A stretch of 64,000 nucleotides of DNA, taken from NCBI RefSeq assembly GCF_014898055.3, contig NW_023604295.1:134012676-134076675 (forward strand). Direction: 5' to 3'. This DNA comes from Talpa occidentalis. Taxonomy: Eukaryota > Chordata > Mammalia > Eulipotyphla > Talpidae. Shown piece by piece: positions 35,722 through 47,409 of this stretch. The translations under genes were made by a program, and so were the position numbers. The notes beneath the pieces are model-generated. The model saw only the letters and a program-made list of their open reading frames with translations. It had not been told where the DNA came from and ran no database searches. Numbering within the stretch: the first letter of the stretch is position 1; each line of letters begins with the position of its first letter.

Positions 35722-36799
35722 AAGAATTAGGTGCAGCCAAGTATTCAGTGAAGGCTAAATCAGAGACTGACAGTGCTGTGCTTTGCTTGTCCTCGGGGAG
35801 TAGCTTGCTGGTGTGTGTATGTGGGTAGCCAGCAAGCACAGAGCTCCTGGGACTGGAGCTGGGCTGATGTGAATTCTTCCTGAAGAGAGGAACTGTGTTC
35901 CTGGCATGATTTCTCTCTTATCACGGCCCATACTCACAGAACCTAAACCAAACAGGCCCAGGGGCCTTATGTAAGGCCCCCACGCCCCCATAGCTCTGGC
36001 TTTGTTCAGAACTTCCTGTGTACATTCCTAAGCAGGCTGTTAGCCTCAGGTCATCCACAAAAGATCTTCATGCAACTTTCTATATCAAAAAGCTTTTCAA
36101 ACGCTCACATGTACATTAGAGCTAGTTGATTAACTTTGTATGCCCAACAGTTTCATAAAACAGTGTGAATGTTGAAAGTTCACTGGATCTTTCTCTCGCT
36201 AAGCATAACGAGGCCCCTCAAGAGTCTTGCAGCTACCCTGTCTCTTGGAATAACTCCAGGCACAGGGCACTTCCTAACCCACTTACTACTCCAGCTTTGG
36301 AGTGCTCAGAGAAAAGTCTTCCTTTTCCTGAAGAGTCTTTATAGCCTAAACTACTGGCCTGAGTTTCACTTCTTGGCACCCCGTGGGGTAAATCTTATTC
36401 CTCTCCCATGTGCAAGCTCTGCGGTTAATTGGTAAGCACGTGCTTATCCCTCCCTTCAAGGCTTCCCTTCACAAACCACGCTCCTGCAGTTTTTCCTACT
36501 ATTCCTCCCATTCCCAGGGTCCGGAGGGCTCCCCACACTGCTGCTCCCTCTGAATATTCTCCAACACTGGGCCCCTGGTAAGTTCACGGCTCATCGCCTG
36601 GCACAGGACTTAGCTGTGGTCTAACTGATGCAGGGCAAGGCAGAGGCTTTGTTCTAAATCCTCACAGCCTCTATTCATGCAGCCCAGGATTAATTAGCTT
36701 TCGTGGGGACCATATTAAACTATGGCTTGTTTCTTAACAGCAATTACCTATTTGAGTAGTTGGATTTTTTTTGTTTTAACTCAAAAACAGAGCCTGCCA

Positions 36800-38100
36800 T
36801 TTGCTATGGGTAGACATTATCTTGTCATCTGGGCCGATGGGTCCAGACTTTTAGAGATTGTCTGCAATTGATTTGGCCTTGAAAGTATTAGCATTCCACT
36901 CTAGCTCTGTGTCACCTGCAAATAAAATAAGCCTATTTTCTGGCTCAGTCAAGCCACTGATTTAAAAAGAAAAAAACAAAACCCTTGTGTAGTACAAGAA
37001 TGCAGGATCTTACGGCATGCCAGTAAGAGCCTTCCTTGTGATTAGAAATGATTGATTAGTAGCAAACTTAGACTATGATCCTTCAACCATTTATAAACCT
37101 ACCCCACTACCCTATCACTCTACCCTGGGCAGAGGACATTACCCATTCACTATGACAGCCCATCATCTGAACCCCTTTTCTATTTGGGGCAATTTCCCTA
37201 CCTTATGAATCTTTTAGAAGGCCGGGGAGGAAAATCACCACTACTGGTTTTCCCAGCCTCCTCTGCAGCTAGGGGATAGGCATGCGATCTGGGCTCCACT
37301 AATCAGAGGCATCATGAGCTTTCACCCAGGAACGAGAGGGGCAAAGAAGAATTTGGGACTTTAAGGATTCCATTCTGGCCGAGGGTGGAGACAACTTGAC
37401 AGCCTTTTTAGGAAACCAGGGTCAGTAGTGTTCATGCCAGTATTGCCAAGCTGTCATCTCTTCAAAAGACCAGTTTTATGATTTTTGGATTCTCTGGTTC
37501 TGATTTGTGATGTTCAAGGATACTGTCTAGCCCTCTCAAGAGAGTCTGCCCTATATTCTTGAATAAAATTCTCATTCTCCTTAAACTAGCTAGAAATTGT
37601 TTGTTGTTTGTGACCTAAACACAGCAAGTGATACCCTGCTTCTTGTCTTATCCCCCTGGCATCTGAGCGACAATGTCAGATTCCTTCCCAGAAGGTAGAC
37701 ACAGCATATCAATCTCCTTCACAAGGTTGCCAGCCAAATAACCCACCATAAAAGGAGATGAAACCAGTCTGACATGATTTGTTTTGCATGACCCTGTATT
37801 TCCTCTTCATGGTCACTGCTTCCTTTTCTAAGAGCTCAGGAACCACTGTCCACTATTCCCTTGCCGATTCCTGTCAAGAGTCAATGTCAAGTTCACTAAT
37901 CCATAGTTTACAGACTCTGCCTTTTTTCTCTTTTATAAAATTACAACTAAAATATCCCCATTTCTTATAGCTCTGTTATTTCTCATGATTCCTCAGAGAT
38001 TATCCAAATGACATCTCCATCACATCTGCAAATTCTCTGCATCCTGAGATCCAATTGTGCTTACTAAAATACTTCCATGCAATCCTCTCCTGGGCTTGAT
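36800..38100 (-). repeat. CR1/L3-like LINE reverse-transcriptase fossil (antisense), interrupted
   Basis: On the minus strand, 37761-37795 reads VMQNKSCQTGF, matching the 'IKNRSCQTNL' block that precedes the LDFSKAF motif of CR1/L3-clade reverse transcriptases. Around it, plus-strand GGTCACTGCTTCCTTTTCTA, TAGTTTACAGACTCTGCC and, further left, AGCATTCCACTCTAGCTCTG and GTCACCTGCAAATAAAATAA keep the order of that element's complement. About 37200-37620 is unrelated sequence and looks inserted. It is ancient and non-functional. The clade assignment rests on motif memory. Confidence 0.6.
37200..37620. repeat. Possible LTR-type insert within the CR1/L3 fossil
   Basis: GTTTTCCCAGCCTCCTCTGC, AGCTAGGGGATAGGCATGCG and a right end TAGCTAGAAATTGTTTGTTG, TTTGTGACCTAAACACAGCA resemble mammalian MaLR/ERVL LTR ends. 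It splits the surrounding antisense LINE remnant. Family and exact borders are uncertain. Confidence 0.3.
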
Positions 38101-38199
38101 TTTCACTTTTTAGTTAGAAGAACATTCTTTAAGATAGGAGTAAAGTAAGAGCTGAGGAATTTCAAGTTCCTGTTATTTTTGAATATGCCTTGTAGAAAT

Positions 38200-40978
38200 T
38201 ACCTGATACTGAATTCCATGCCAGGGGCAGCTGGTCATAGTTCTTGGGGCTTATATTTAGCCCAGAGGGTGCTGAGGAAGTCAGGTCCCCCAACTCCGGC
38301 TCCTGTGTGGGCAGCTGCATAGTTAGAGAAAGGACATCACCTGCTTACCTATGGAGGGCCATGAGCGATGTTTGGGGAGGGGGTGCCCTTTTACAGTGGC
38401 ACCCTGCCCTGCTAATGTGTTCTTTCTTCTAGTTGGTGAGAGTGAAAGAGGAGACCCCTCCCTGCTTCATAGAGTGGGAATGGGCAGACACCCATAGGGT
38501 CAGGAGAGGAGAAGCAAACACACAGGACACTTCAAGCCTTGAGAGTAGCAGGGGGTCTGCCCAGCCCTTGAAGAACAGGCCCCTGAAGAGCAGGTGGACC
38601 AGCTGAAAATCACCCCAGCCGGGGACTCCTGGCCATGGCACGGCATTGCGGGCTCCAGCGGCGTCATCCATGCAGAAGCACAGGGATGGTGCTCGCTGCC
38701 ATGCACCACGGCTCCACCTCCGGGGTGGATTATGCCTCGAGGGCGAATGTGCTTATAACAAAAGGTTGGGTGACTAAGGGCTGTCACACTCCAGGCATAG
38801 GGCATGAGGTCCCCACAAAATCTTTTTCAGAGCCTCAGCCTAGGTGGAGTGGCAGGGGCAGAGGTCACAAAACTCAGGGTCAGAGTCCATCCTGACTCCA
38901 TCCCCTTCTACACTGCCCCCAGTCCCATGAGCTGAGCGGGACTTGAAAAGATTTGACGCAAGTTTCCTGATCCAGTTTGGCTCAGACCCTCCTTCACTGA
39001 GCTGAAGGGAAGGGCCCAGAAGCTCCCGGCGAGGCAGTCTGGCGTTCCAAGGCCGACATCAGTTTCTGCAGCAGGCATCACCTCTCTTCCCAGTGTCCTC
39101 AGCCTCTAGTTCAGAGCTTTGTCCAGCTCTGCGCTCTGGACGATACTCGCCAACACCAGCCCTATGCAGCATCAGCTCCTCTCCACTTTAATCCCACTCT
39201 GACATGGGGCTAAGCCCTTCTGGACCTACCTCTCTGCCGAAGCCAGGAGGCAACTCAAGGACACACAGGCAGGGGTGGGTGGTGCATTTCAGGAAGATGG
39301 AAATCTAGATCCTTGCCATGATGGGAAGGGGGTTCTGGAAGGCGTGTCCTCTGACAATGGAATGGGCCATCTGATGTCCCCAAAAACTTCAGCCCCACAG
39401 GGTATGTCCTTTGGTTCCAACAGCTGCCCATCTCCTCCCATCAGTAATTTGTAAATTGTCAAAACATCTTCAATGAATTGAAACAGTTTTACCTCCCAAA
39501 GGCTGGCAGCAGAATCCACACCATTCCAGTAGAATGCATCTTAATTGTACCCAGGTACCCATGGGTGCCACTTCTCTAAGGAGAAGCAAAATCACAACAG
39601 ACAAAAATCACCAGACACGAAAAGACTGAGCAGCACAGAGGAGACCAACCTGAGAAGCCAGAGTCACCGGCGCGTTCAAAGAACATTGCCCGAAACAGGA
39701 GACATGCTTCGAGAATGTTGAGTCCGAATTCTTAGTAATTCTGAGGGTGAGTGTTTCCAGGTGGGCCTCCCTCAGTGCCTTGCCACACAGACACCTGGCA
39801 GCTACCTGCAGGCAGAGGAGAGGCTGAGCCTGGGGGGTGGAGGAGAGAATTTACTGCCCCTCTCATCGTCTATGCTGTCCCCCGCCCACTGCAAGGGTTG
39901 GCACCCTGTGGCACTTGACTCCCTGTCCATCTCAGGGGCCCGTGTGGCGACCACGCATCCATTGCAGAAAGGACAGGGGAGGGAACAGGGTAAAGTCTAG
40001 AAGCACAGGTTGCCAGAGAGAAGAGAGTCACGCCAGAGAACCCCTCCCCAGGGTCTTCCCTCCCCAGCTGAAGCCAGGCCCGTGGGGGCGGCTTCTGTCC
40101 CTCAGCTTTATTAGCAAAGGGAACATGCTCTGCGATTGGAGGCACAAGGATCCCTGGCTGAACGTGCTGTCTTTGAAGCTCAGCAAGGAGTAGTCTGCTC
40201 CCAGGACGTCTCCTTCCTGCAAGGGAGAAGCACAAGCGATTCTGGGTACTTCTCCATTTTCTCCAATCAGGAAGGAAACATTATTAAAAGTCACCCCACG
40301 TTCTTGATCCTGAAAAATCACCAGCAGAGTTAATAGACATCACAAACCCAGCAGAATCCACAACACGGTGTGCCTCCTCCCTCCCGTGGCCAAACACCTA
40401 GAAGGAGCCGTGTAACACAAGCAGCAGAGAAAATGATTTGTGATGGAAAAACATCACATAAAGGGAACGACGGGCCAAGATGCGAATCCAAACAGCCAAG
40501 GGGGTGTTTGTAAGTGTTCACAGCAGCAAGAACTTGCTGGAATGGCCACTCATGCCAAGGGTGTGGGTTCTCTGCACACAATGGTATGAACAGCGCAGGA
40601 GGCCAGGGGATCTGTGTCTGTTCTTATAAACGAGCTGTTCTTATGTTGCACAAGAAAAATCAATGCAAGAAAACATTGTCCTATTTATCTATCAAATATG
40701 CTGTGTTCAATAAGATTTCGGGGTGACTCTGAAGACAGCCTTTTCAGATATCAATTCCCACACAATCTGCCAGTAGGAGTTTCAAGTGATGGCGCCATCA
40801 CCTTACAGCCACGCAGACGTTTTATTTCCACTCCAGTGGGGTCTACAAAATCTTTGCATTCTTTTCCTGAAGTGGAATAATTTTTGTTTTGCTTTTTTTT
40901 TAAAGAATGGAGGAAAAAGCGTCAGGATGTCTGCCAAGAACTTCTGGGTTTGGTTCCAAAGCACTCAGCGCAGAATCT
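38200..40978. other. Moderately GC-rich intergenic block up to the scaffold gap
   Basis: GC and CpG content are visibly higher than in neighbouring DNA (for example around 38620-38760 and 39800-40100), yet no CpG island of ordinary density is evident. Overlapping open frames on both strands (39837-40193 plus against 39870-40235 minus) are what GC-rich non-coding DNA produces. No protein family is recognised. Confidence 0.45.
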
Positions 40979-41078
40979 NNNNNNNNNNNNNNNNNNNNNN
41001 NNNNNNNNNNNNNNNNNNNNNNNNNNNNNNNNNNNNNNNNNNNNNNNNNNNNNNNNNNNNNNNNNNNNNNNNNNNNNN
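40979..41078. other. Assembly gap (exactly 100 N)
   Basis: An uninterrupted run of 100 N is the conventional placeholder for a gap of unknown size. The sequence immediately to the right is the 3' end of a SINE whose first roughly 200 bp are absent, so the true missing length is at least that. Confidence 0.98.
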
Positions 41079-41146
41079 CCTCCCCAACACCCCTGGCCTT
41101 CACCCCAGTTCTTGTATGCATAAATAAATAAATCTTTAAAAAAATA
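41079..41146 (+). mobile_element. 3' end of a tRNA-derived SINE, 5' part lost in the gap
   Basis: CTGGCCTTCACCCCAGTTCT, TGTATGCATAAATAAATAAA and TCTTTAAAAAAATAAAG match the terminal 60 bp of the older SINE subfamily (compare 54350-54385). The sequence left of the gap is not SINE. Confidence 0.85.
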
Positions 41147-41702
41147 AAGGGCAGATCCAAGACACGGGGAGGAGAGCAGCACCACAGCCTATTCTGGGTT
41201 GGGCTACTTCGGGGCATGCTCAGACCAGATGGGTTAAGTTACAACTGCGCCTTCATGCTCTCTGCCTTCCCCTCTAGGACACTGTAAGACAATCCTTAGA
41301 TGTAACACTTTGTCTAGCATGGTGCCCCATGGTCAGTGTGGTGGGTCAAATTGTCTGGACAGGGCTCACCAGTCTGTGATTTAGTCCACCTGTTTAAACA
41401 GGACTTGGGCGACACTTATCCCCAGGGTACAATTTCTTTTACTATGCTGTTTCAGTGGGGCATATGTGTATGAATTTCAGGCAAAAACATTTTTTTCAGT
41501 CCTTTGAGAATCCAAACCCTGAAAGGAATCATGTCTTGTTCTCCCTCTGATGCAGCTGTGCTTTTATCATGTGCCACTCTCCTGATCGTGACTTGATATA
41601 ACCACAAATAAAGAGCAAGAAAAGGCAAAAAACAAAAAAAATCTCAACGGCTTTTCAGACGGCAGTTCAGGGAGAGTGGATGGTTATATACCAAATTTCT
41701 AC

Positions 41703-41963
41703 CTTTTTAAAAAAGATTTATTTATTTATTTACAGGGTACATGCCAGATGCGCAGGAGGGTGAGAGGATTCACCAGAGACAGAGCGAGGAACAGAACAGG
41801 CAGACTGACGAAGTACACTGCTGAGAGGAGCAGTGGGAGCGACAGGAGAGGTCTTCTTGCCATGTAGGACCCTTGCCAGCCGGCCGGGATCGAACTGGTG
41901 CTGCAGAGGCTGCAGACAGCTTCACAGTGCAGCGCTCAACTGCCTGCACCACCAGGGGAGGCC
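41703..41963 (-). mobile_element. tRNA-derived SINE (minus orientation) with target-site duplication
   Basis: TTTTTAAAAAAGATTTATTT, reverse-complement body with box B as GGGATCGAACTGG, and terminal CACCACCAGGGGAGGCCC. CCAAATTTCTAC occurs at 41691-41702 and 41964-41975 as the duplication. The tail side lacks the TATACAAG segment, so there is a small deletion near the 3' end. Confidence 0.92.
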
Positions 41964-41975
41964 CCCAAATTTCTA

Positions 41976-44044
41976 CTTGAGACTTGTGATGGAGTATTTC
42001 ACACAAGCTCCATTACCCAACACTGAAGATCTCGCATAGGGTGCTGTGGACACAGGGGAGATGCACAGAACAGTGAGCTAATCCAAAGCATAGGCTTTTT
42101 TTTGGTTTTTTGTTTTTTTTTTAAAGAAAAGGGGTGGGGGCGGGGTGTGTGGAAGTGCTTTCTTTGGCATAAGAACCAGTTCAGGATCAAAGGCTAAGAT
42201 TCTGATTTTAAAAGTTTTGAGTCTGCTTTCTTCATGCCTAAGCCACTGGGTGAATTTAGAAAGTGGGAGAGACTATTACAGCTTTGCTTATGGGAAGTTT
42301 TTCTTCTCTGATACCCTCTTCTTGAAAACTTCACTCCAATTTTATTATAGGGGCTGACTGATAATATGCCAACCCCACACATCTGTCTTGGTGGGTAAAT
42401 AAATCACAGGAAAGAACTTTGCAGCTTAAAGGGTAGAAATTCAAGCCTGGCTTTGATTTCTGCCACCACCACCACATCATAGAAATCCCACAATTGCTAC
42501 CTATCCCTGTAGAACAAGCAGTGCTGGCTAAATATGGAGACTGCTTCATTGCTGTGGTGGCCGTAGCAAGAGAGAGGCAGGAAGCTTGTCACTTGTCTGC
42601 CTGTCTGTGAGAACTTGGTTCTTCCTTTCCAGACAGGAAAGAAGGCCCTTGCCTGCCTACCTTACCTGCCTCCTTCCCTTTGATACACATCCTCATGAGA
42701 GGCTATGTTGCATGGGCTTGGCTGCCTGAAAACCTCGGATCCAACCTTTAAGCTCAGTGTCCCTTAGGTCATTCTCTGCCCATCTTTATTTACTGTACAC
42801 AAAAACAACCCAGGTGGTCTCACGTGTTACAGAGTGGCTGCAAGGCAGCAATTGTTTCACAAAAAGACCCACAGATTTGGGGGTGCTGTCAGTTGGCACT
42901 TTCTAAAACATTAAAAAGGACTGACATACAGAATCCTCCCTCTGCCCCAAATCAAGATTCTCAATCATAATCAGTTCTTAACAGAATTTATTAAACCATA
43001 GCGAGAAAGGAAAAGTCACAAATAACGACTGTAGGCGAAGGTTGAATTAGCTAGAATGAGAGTGAGCTGGCGGTGAGGCATCCGTCTTCACTTTGTTTCT
43101 GCCTTTAGGGAGTTTATTGAATGTGCTTTTGTGATATAATTTATAAGGAAATTGGTTTTACTTAGAAGGACGTTTTTGCTTTATGTCTTGTAGCACCTTG
43201 AGAGCTTAAAAAAAGGGAGAAGGTAATTCCATTACGCTTTCAATTTTCGCTGGCAAAAGAAATGAACTAGATGTGATTGGAAAGATAAGGTGCTGGCCTT
43301 CACTTGACCTGACCTTGCTCCAGGGGTTGGAAAAGAAGAAGCATGGCCTTTGTTCCAGAGGTGTCATTCCATGTTTAATTAGAGGGCTAGAATTCCTTTT
43401 TTCCCTCCATAAATCCCCACCTCAATTGCTGAGAAAATGTCCAGTAGGCAGATCATCTGATCATCCTCTTAATAGCGTCGGGGTCATGTGTTTGTCCAAG
43501 TGACCCTCAGTGCACTCGAGACCATGCTGCATGATAAAATCAAGACACTTAGAAGAGGCAAGAGCTGACATTTGACGAAGGCAGTGGTCTACTCAGCCAC
43601 ACCAGAGGCCTTATCAGAATCCTCAGTTTTCTTCCTGAATCTCCTCTTACTTCCACTATTTTTGGGGGGAGGCCAAGGAGGAAGAAAATATTTAAAATTA
43701 GGGAAGTCATCTCTACTGCTCAAAGTTAAGGTGCTTTCCGACATCTTGGAAAGGCTTCTGACACACTCAAATTCTGTGATCCTTAATTTATAACTTGGTG
43801 TCTCCTAACAGGAAGCTGGGTATAGTACAGTAACATCACATTCTGGTTTTTCTCTTTTGGGGGTGACTATTTGGAAACAGATAAGGTTTTGTTAAAGAGT
43901 AAAAATAACCAACAAATTGTTTACTGTCAACATAATCTGTTGGAGATATAGGCAAATAATTGTTATAAAGTAGGAGTCAAATCAACGTGTCTCGGGTTAA
44001 AAAAAAAGTGGAAAAAAGATAAATTTTAAGGATTGACACAAGGG
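41976..44044. other. Sequence downstream of SH3RF1; no further gene seen
   Basis: Unique-looking AT-rich DNA between the nearest SINE and the inferred SH3RF1 polyadenylation site. The plus-strand frame 43273-43503 and others are short and unmatched. Read-through transcription of SH3RF1 is likely here, but no exon can be supported. Confidence 0.45.
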
Positions 44045-46274
44045 ACGCATGAAGATTGAACATCAAATTTTAATCTTGAACCTTTTCTCCAGTCTTCAAA
44101 TTATTAACATGAAAAGGAATGATAAATTGCAATTTTATCATCACCATGTTGCTGTGTAACAAGCCCTTGTTACAAAATCTCCACCTACTATCTCCAAAAA
44201 ACCAATAGAAAACCCATACATATTATCTAAGTGATCTATTAACAGATGAAATTTTAACCAACTTCATACCAGAAAACTATTAACAGAAGTACTCCAATCA
44301 CATAGCTTAAAATATGGAGAAAAGACAGGTAAAAAATTATCTTAACCTGTAGTAGTCTTTTTACTTTAAAATTTTTATAAAATACACTAATTTCCCAAAA
44401 TAAAGAATATTATGACACATTGGTGTCAACTTACACAGATGAAAGCTGATGTCAGCTTTTTTCCTAACTAAAGTTCATCTCACCAAACTTTTATATATTA
44501 CATGAATATCCAAGTATTTTTTTTAAAAATTCAACACACAGGAACATAATGTACAGTGTTTTATAAAAAAAAAAGAAAAGAATGGTCAATTTAGGAATGA
44601 TTTCATTTCCACCACATCAATGTATCTTTTTAAGACCGTGAAATCTCTTGCTAGTGCAAGATTTTTCAGTTCATATTTCTGTTTCCCAGTTGTAATTCTT
44701 AAAAGCAAAAAAGAAATTTTTTTTTTGTTTTATTTTTTTGTTTTTTAATGAGAAAACTGTGGCAACGATCTCATTCACTCCCAGGCTGCTTTCCTTCCTT
44801 TTGTTTTAGGACTACTCAGCCCCACGGTGGCGTGGCACCGGAATGAAATGGGCACAAGAGGCCAATGACATCAAAGGGCAGCTATAAAAAGACCCGCTCA
44901 GCTGGATCCTGCCACAATTGTAAGGTGTGGGCAACATTTGCTCTCGCCAAGCCTCCCAGAGCTCAAGAGAAGGGTCCCCGGAGTGGTCTCCGGGCTTATC
45001 CTTCACATTTGTCAGCTGGGAGAATAAAGAAGCAGTTCCACTAAGACGTGAGCATGGCTAAAGGATGCCTTAGCCAGGGAGGGAGTTAGTATACTTAGGA
45101 ACCTTAGTCAGTAGTGGCTTTGGAGTAGAGAAAAGAATGTTGTTTATTTTACACCTCCTGTATTGGTCAATTCTGAGGGCAAACTAACCTCAAGAGGAAA
45201 CTGCAATGAAATATACACACCATGCACGGTCTACATTACTGTGGGAATCCAGTAACACATGCAAGACGGTGGGAAAAGAATCACAATGGATGAATGTAAA
45301 CTTTTCACAGTGTCTCTTACAGCCTTTAACTTCAGCACAAGTGCATCACTTACCACCACGATCTCACAAACGTTTGAACTGTGTCCCGGGCATGCAGATC
45401 ACTTGGGGTGAAATGGGCGAGTACATCTCAGAGCCATTCGCAGACAGCGAGTACAGCGTCAATTTCCCCAATTTCCAATCAATGATTTGAGCTGTTTCTG
45501 TTATAAAACTAAATCTATTTCTGAGTACATTTTTGTTCAAGGGTTGTGCTTTATTCTTATCACCTCATTGCTTTCATTCTAGGAAAATTAAAAACCCACA
45601 AAATTAAATTGAGGACTTGGCCTTAAGGGTGATTCCTGACAGAACCAGAAAGACGGGATCATTTCACTTCTCTCGGGTTTCTATCTCCCTACCCCTGGCC
45701 CTTACTGATACTCATTCAGACGCGTAATGTTTTGGTATCCCAAGAAAGGAAAACCAAGTTGGAGAACTGGCATTTCCTTTTTTAAAGAAGTGAAAAATAA
45801 CACCAGCGGGGTAAGGGGAGTTCATTCTAGGTCAAAAGACTCTCTTGCTCTCAACAGGAGATAATCCAGCTTCTCCTTAGCTATCATTTCATAAATTAAT
45901 AATTTCTTAACTCATAATCCAAAGAATTTATCTATTACAAGAAAAATTCAAGTTTAAAAAGCAAATAAATTAGTTAAGCCTTGTAAACAATTGTCTATTT
46001 TCATTATATATCTTTAAAAAAAGAAAAGCTTTCTCTGTAGTGTAGATCAGACAGCACAAGGCACACCTCACACATCAGAATCCAGACACATCCCAAACCC
46101 AAGCCTTCTCGACACTGTTCGCAGGGAGCGCTGTAACCGGGGCTCTGGAGTCACACCAATCCTTTGCTCTTCTCCTGACCATCTGGAATTCCACAAATGT
46201 GCTCTTGCCATTACACTGCTTTGTGCTCTTTCATTGTGTGATATGATTTTTAAGCCTTCTTGTCCTTGTTCTCC
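44045..46274 (-). other. SH3RF1: SH3RF1 3' untranslated region (inferred extent)
   Basis: This is the sequence after the TGA of the terminal coding exon, about 2.2 kb if the distal signal is used. It is free of recognisable transposons, in contrast to both sides, which fits selection on a 3' UTR. Minus-strand polyadenylation hexamers are AATAAA at 45550-45555, 45143-45148 and 44729-44734, and ATTAAA at 44068-44073. The last is followed on the minus strand by a GU- then U-rich stretch (CTTGTGTCAATCC, then a T-rich run), so I place the main end near 44045. The length agrees with my recollection that the human 3' UTR is about 2 kb. The true end needs transcript data. Confidence 0.6.
44068..44073 (-). 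terminator. SH3RF1: Distal SH3RF1 polyadenylation signal (ATTAAA)
   Basis: Plus-strand TTTAAT, read ATTAAA on the gene strand, is the commonest variant hexamer, with GU/U-rich DNA 20-70 bases downstream. It is the last hexamer before sequence with no UTR character. Three AATAAA sites upstream (45550-45555, 45143-45148, 44729-44734) could give shorter isoforms. Confidence 0.45.
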
Positions 46275-46443
46275 TCAGAGGTTTTCCACAAAGCTTCCAG
46301 GGAAAAGGCCGGTTTTCCCATTTCGTTGCAACGTGCCTTTGAACCAGCCATCCTCTCGTTTTTTATGAACAAACACAATATCTCCTTCCTTAAGTTCAAG
46401 TTCTGCCTCACTCTGAGGAGGGTAGGAAACCACTACCCTGTGC
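46275..46443 (-). CDS. SH3RF1: SH3RF1 (POSH) terminal coding exon: fourth SH3 domain and stop
   Basis: SH3RF1 is a RING-type E3 ubiquitin ligase and scaffold for Rac-JNK signalling, active at the cytosol, trans-Golgi and cell edge. This exon gives 55 residues then TGA at 46275-46277. They form a complete SH3 fold: VVVSY at residues 3-7 takes the ALYDY place (first Tyr replaced by Val), an acidic RT loop [11 protein letters not shown] follows, then DGWFKG with the ligand-binding Trp33, and GLFPGSFV with Pro48 and Phe51. The acceptor is ATTTCTCTTTTCTAG just before 46443. The first base G completes an Arg codon begun as AG at the end of the exon 54495-54844, so the phases match. The protein ends ENL, whereas I remember ENI in human. 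No frameshift or premature stop is seen. SH3RF3 is the main alternative, but the linker of the upstream exon favours SH3RF1. Confidence 0.94.
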
Positions 46444-47409
46444 CTAGAAAAGAGAAATATGTCTTAGTCAAGGCCATTCAAAGCGGATGAAAATGGTGGG
46501 CGGAAAGTTTGCATGCCTTAAACATCCTCAGAAGAGCAAGCCGCACCAGTTTCGTTGACAAGGGTTGTAAAACAAAATACAACTATTTTCAGTTTACCAG
46601 AAACTTAGGATTAACCTAGTTTGGAGACACTGAAGAGTCCACAATTGATGACCCAGACTGGTTCACCCGAGTGACCTTTACAGGGACAGTCATTCTTGTC
46701 CCGTCGTGTTTGTGACTCAGTGATACAGATGGAGATGTTTATTCCACTTCCCCAGGGGGGGAGCCATTTCTGTCCTTCCTTCTTCTCCAAGAAAGGAGCA
46801 AATTTATCTGATTGGCAAGACTCAGAGAAGCAGCTGAGCTGTGGGTGTAGATTTCTCTGCCCTTCTCCAGCCTGCTTGGGCTCAGCTCTGCCTCTGCTTC
46901 TATGTTGTAAGCACCATGGAGTGGTCCGAGCCAGGGGCCAGGGGCCAGGCGTGACTTCTGAAAGTGAGTCTGGAGGTCTGTCTCTCTGTATTGTTTACTG
47001 TGGGGTTGGATGTGGATGAGCCAGCAATTCTAAGTTTATCTGCCCCACATACCCAAATTCTCCCATAGGCAGCTTGTTCTAGAGTCCAAATTCAATCCAA
47101 CACTGTCATGAGGTTAATATTCTCACCTCCATTATTCTGATAGCTGTGTCTGTTTCTCCATTAGTTCTCAATTTAGACATCAGTAGGAAAAGCTGTAACT
47201 GTCACCTAAAAATCCCGGATGCCTCATTGGTATATCATTTCCCTACTTCCATGTCTACAGCCTTGTCTCTTTGGGTCAAAATCCTAGTTTGTAGTCAAGG
47301 ATATTAGAGGGAAATGACTTATTTTATGCTCTGTAATGATGTATCCTTCTTTATTTTCCCAGTTTTACTACTTTCCTTTGCTCTTCTCTTGCTTTTCCCA
47401 ACCAAAGGG

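Noticed and set aside
38620..38760. CpG-island promoter
   Set aside because: CpG density is raised but patchy, with no adjoining first exon. It is not enough to call a promoter.
40786..41217. Several open frames crossing the N run
   Set aside because: They stay open only because N codons cannot be stops, so they are assembly artefacts.
46260..46490. Plus-strand 76-codon frame over the SH3RF1 last exon
   Set aside because: It is the antisense shadow of the SH3 domain, whose minus-strand translation, acceptor and stop are unambiguous.
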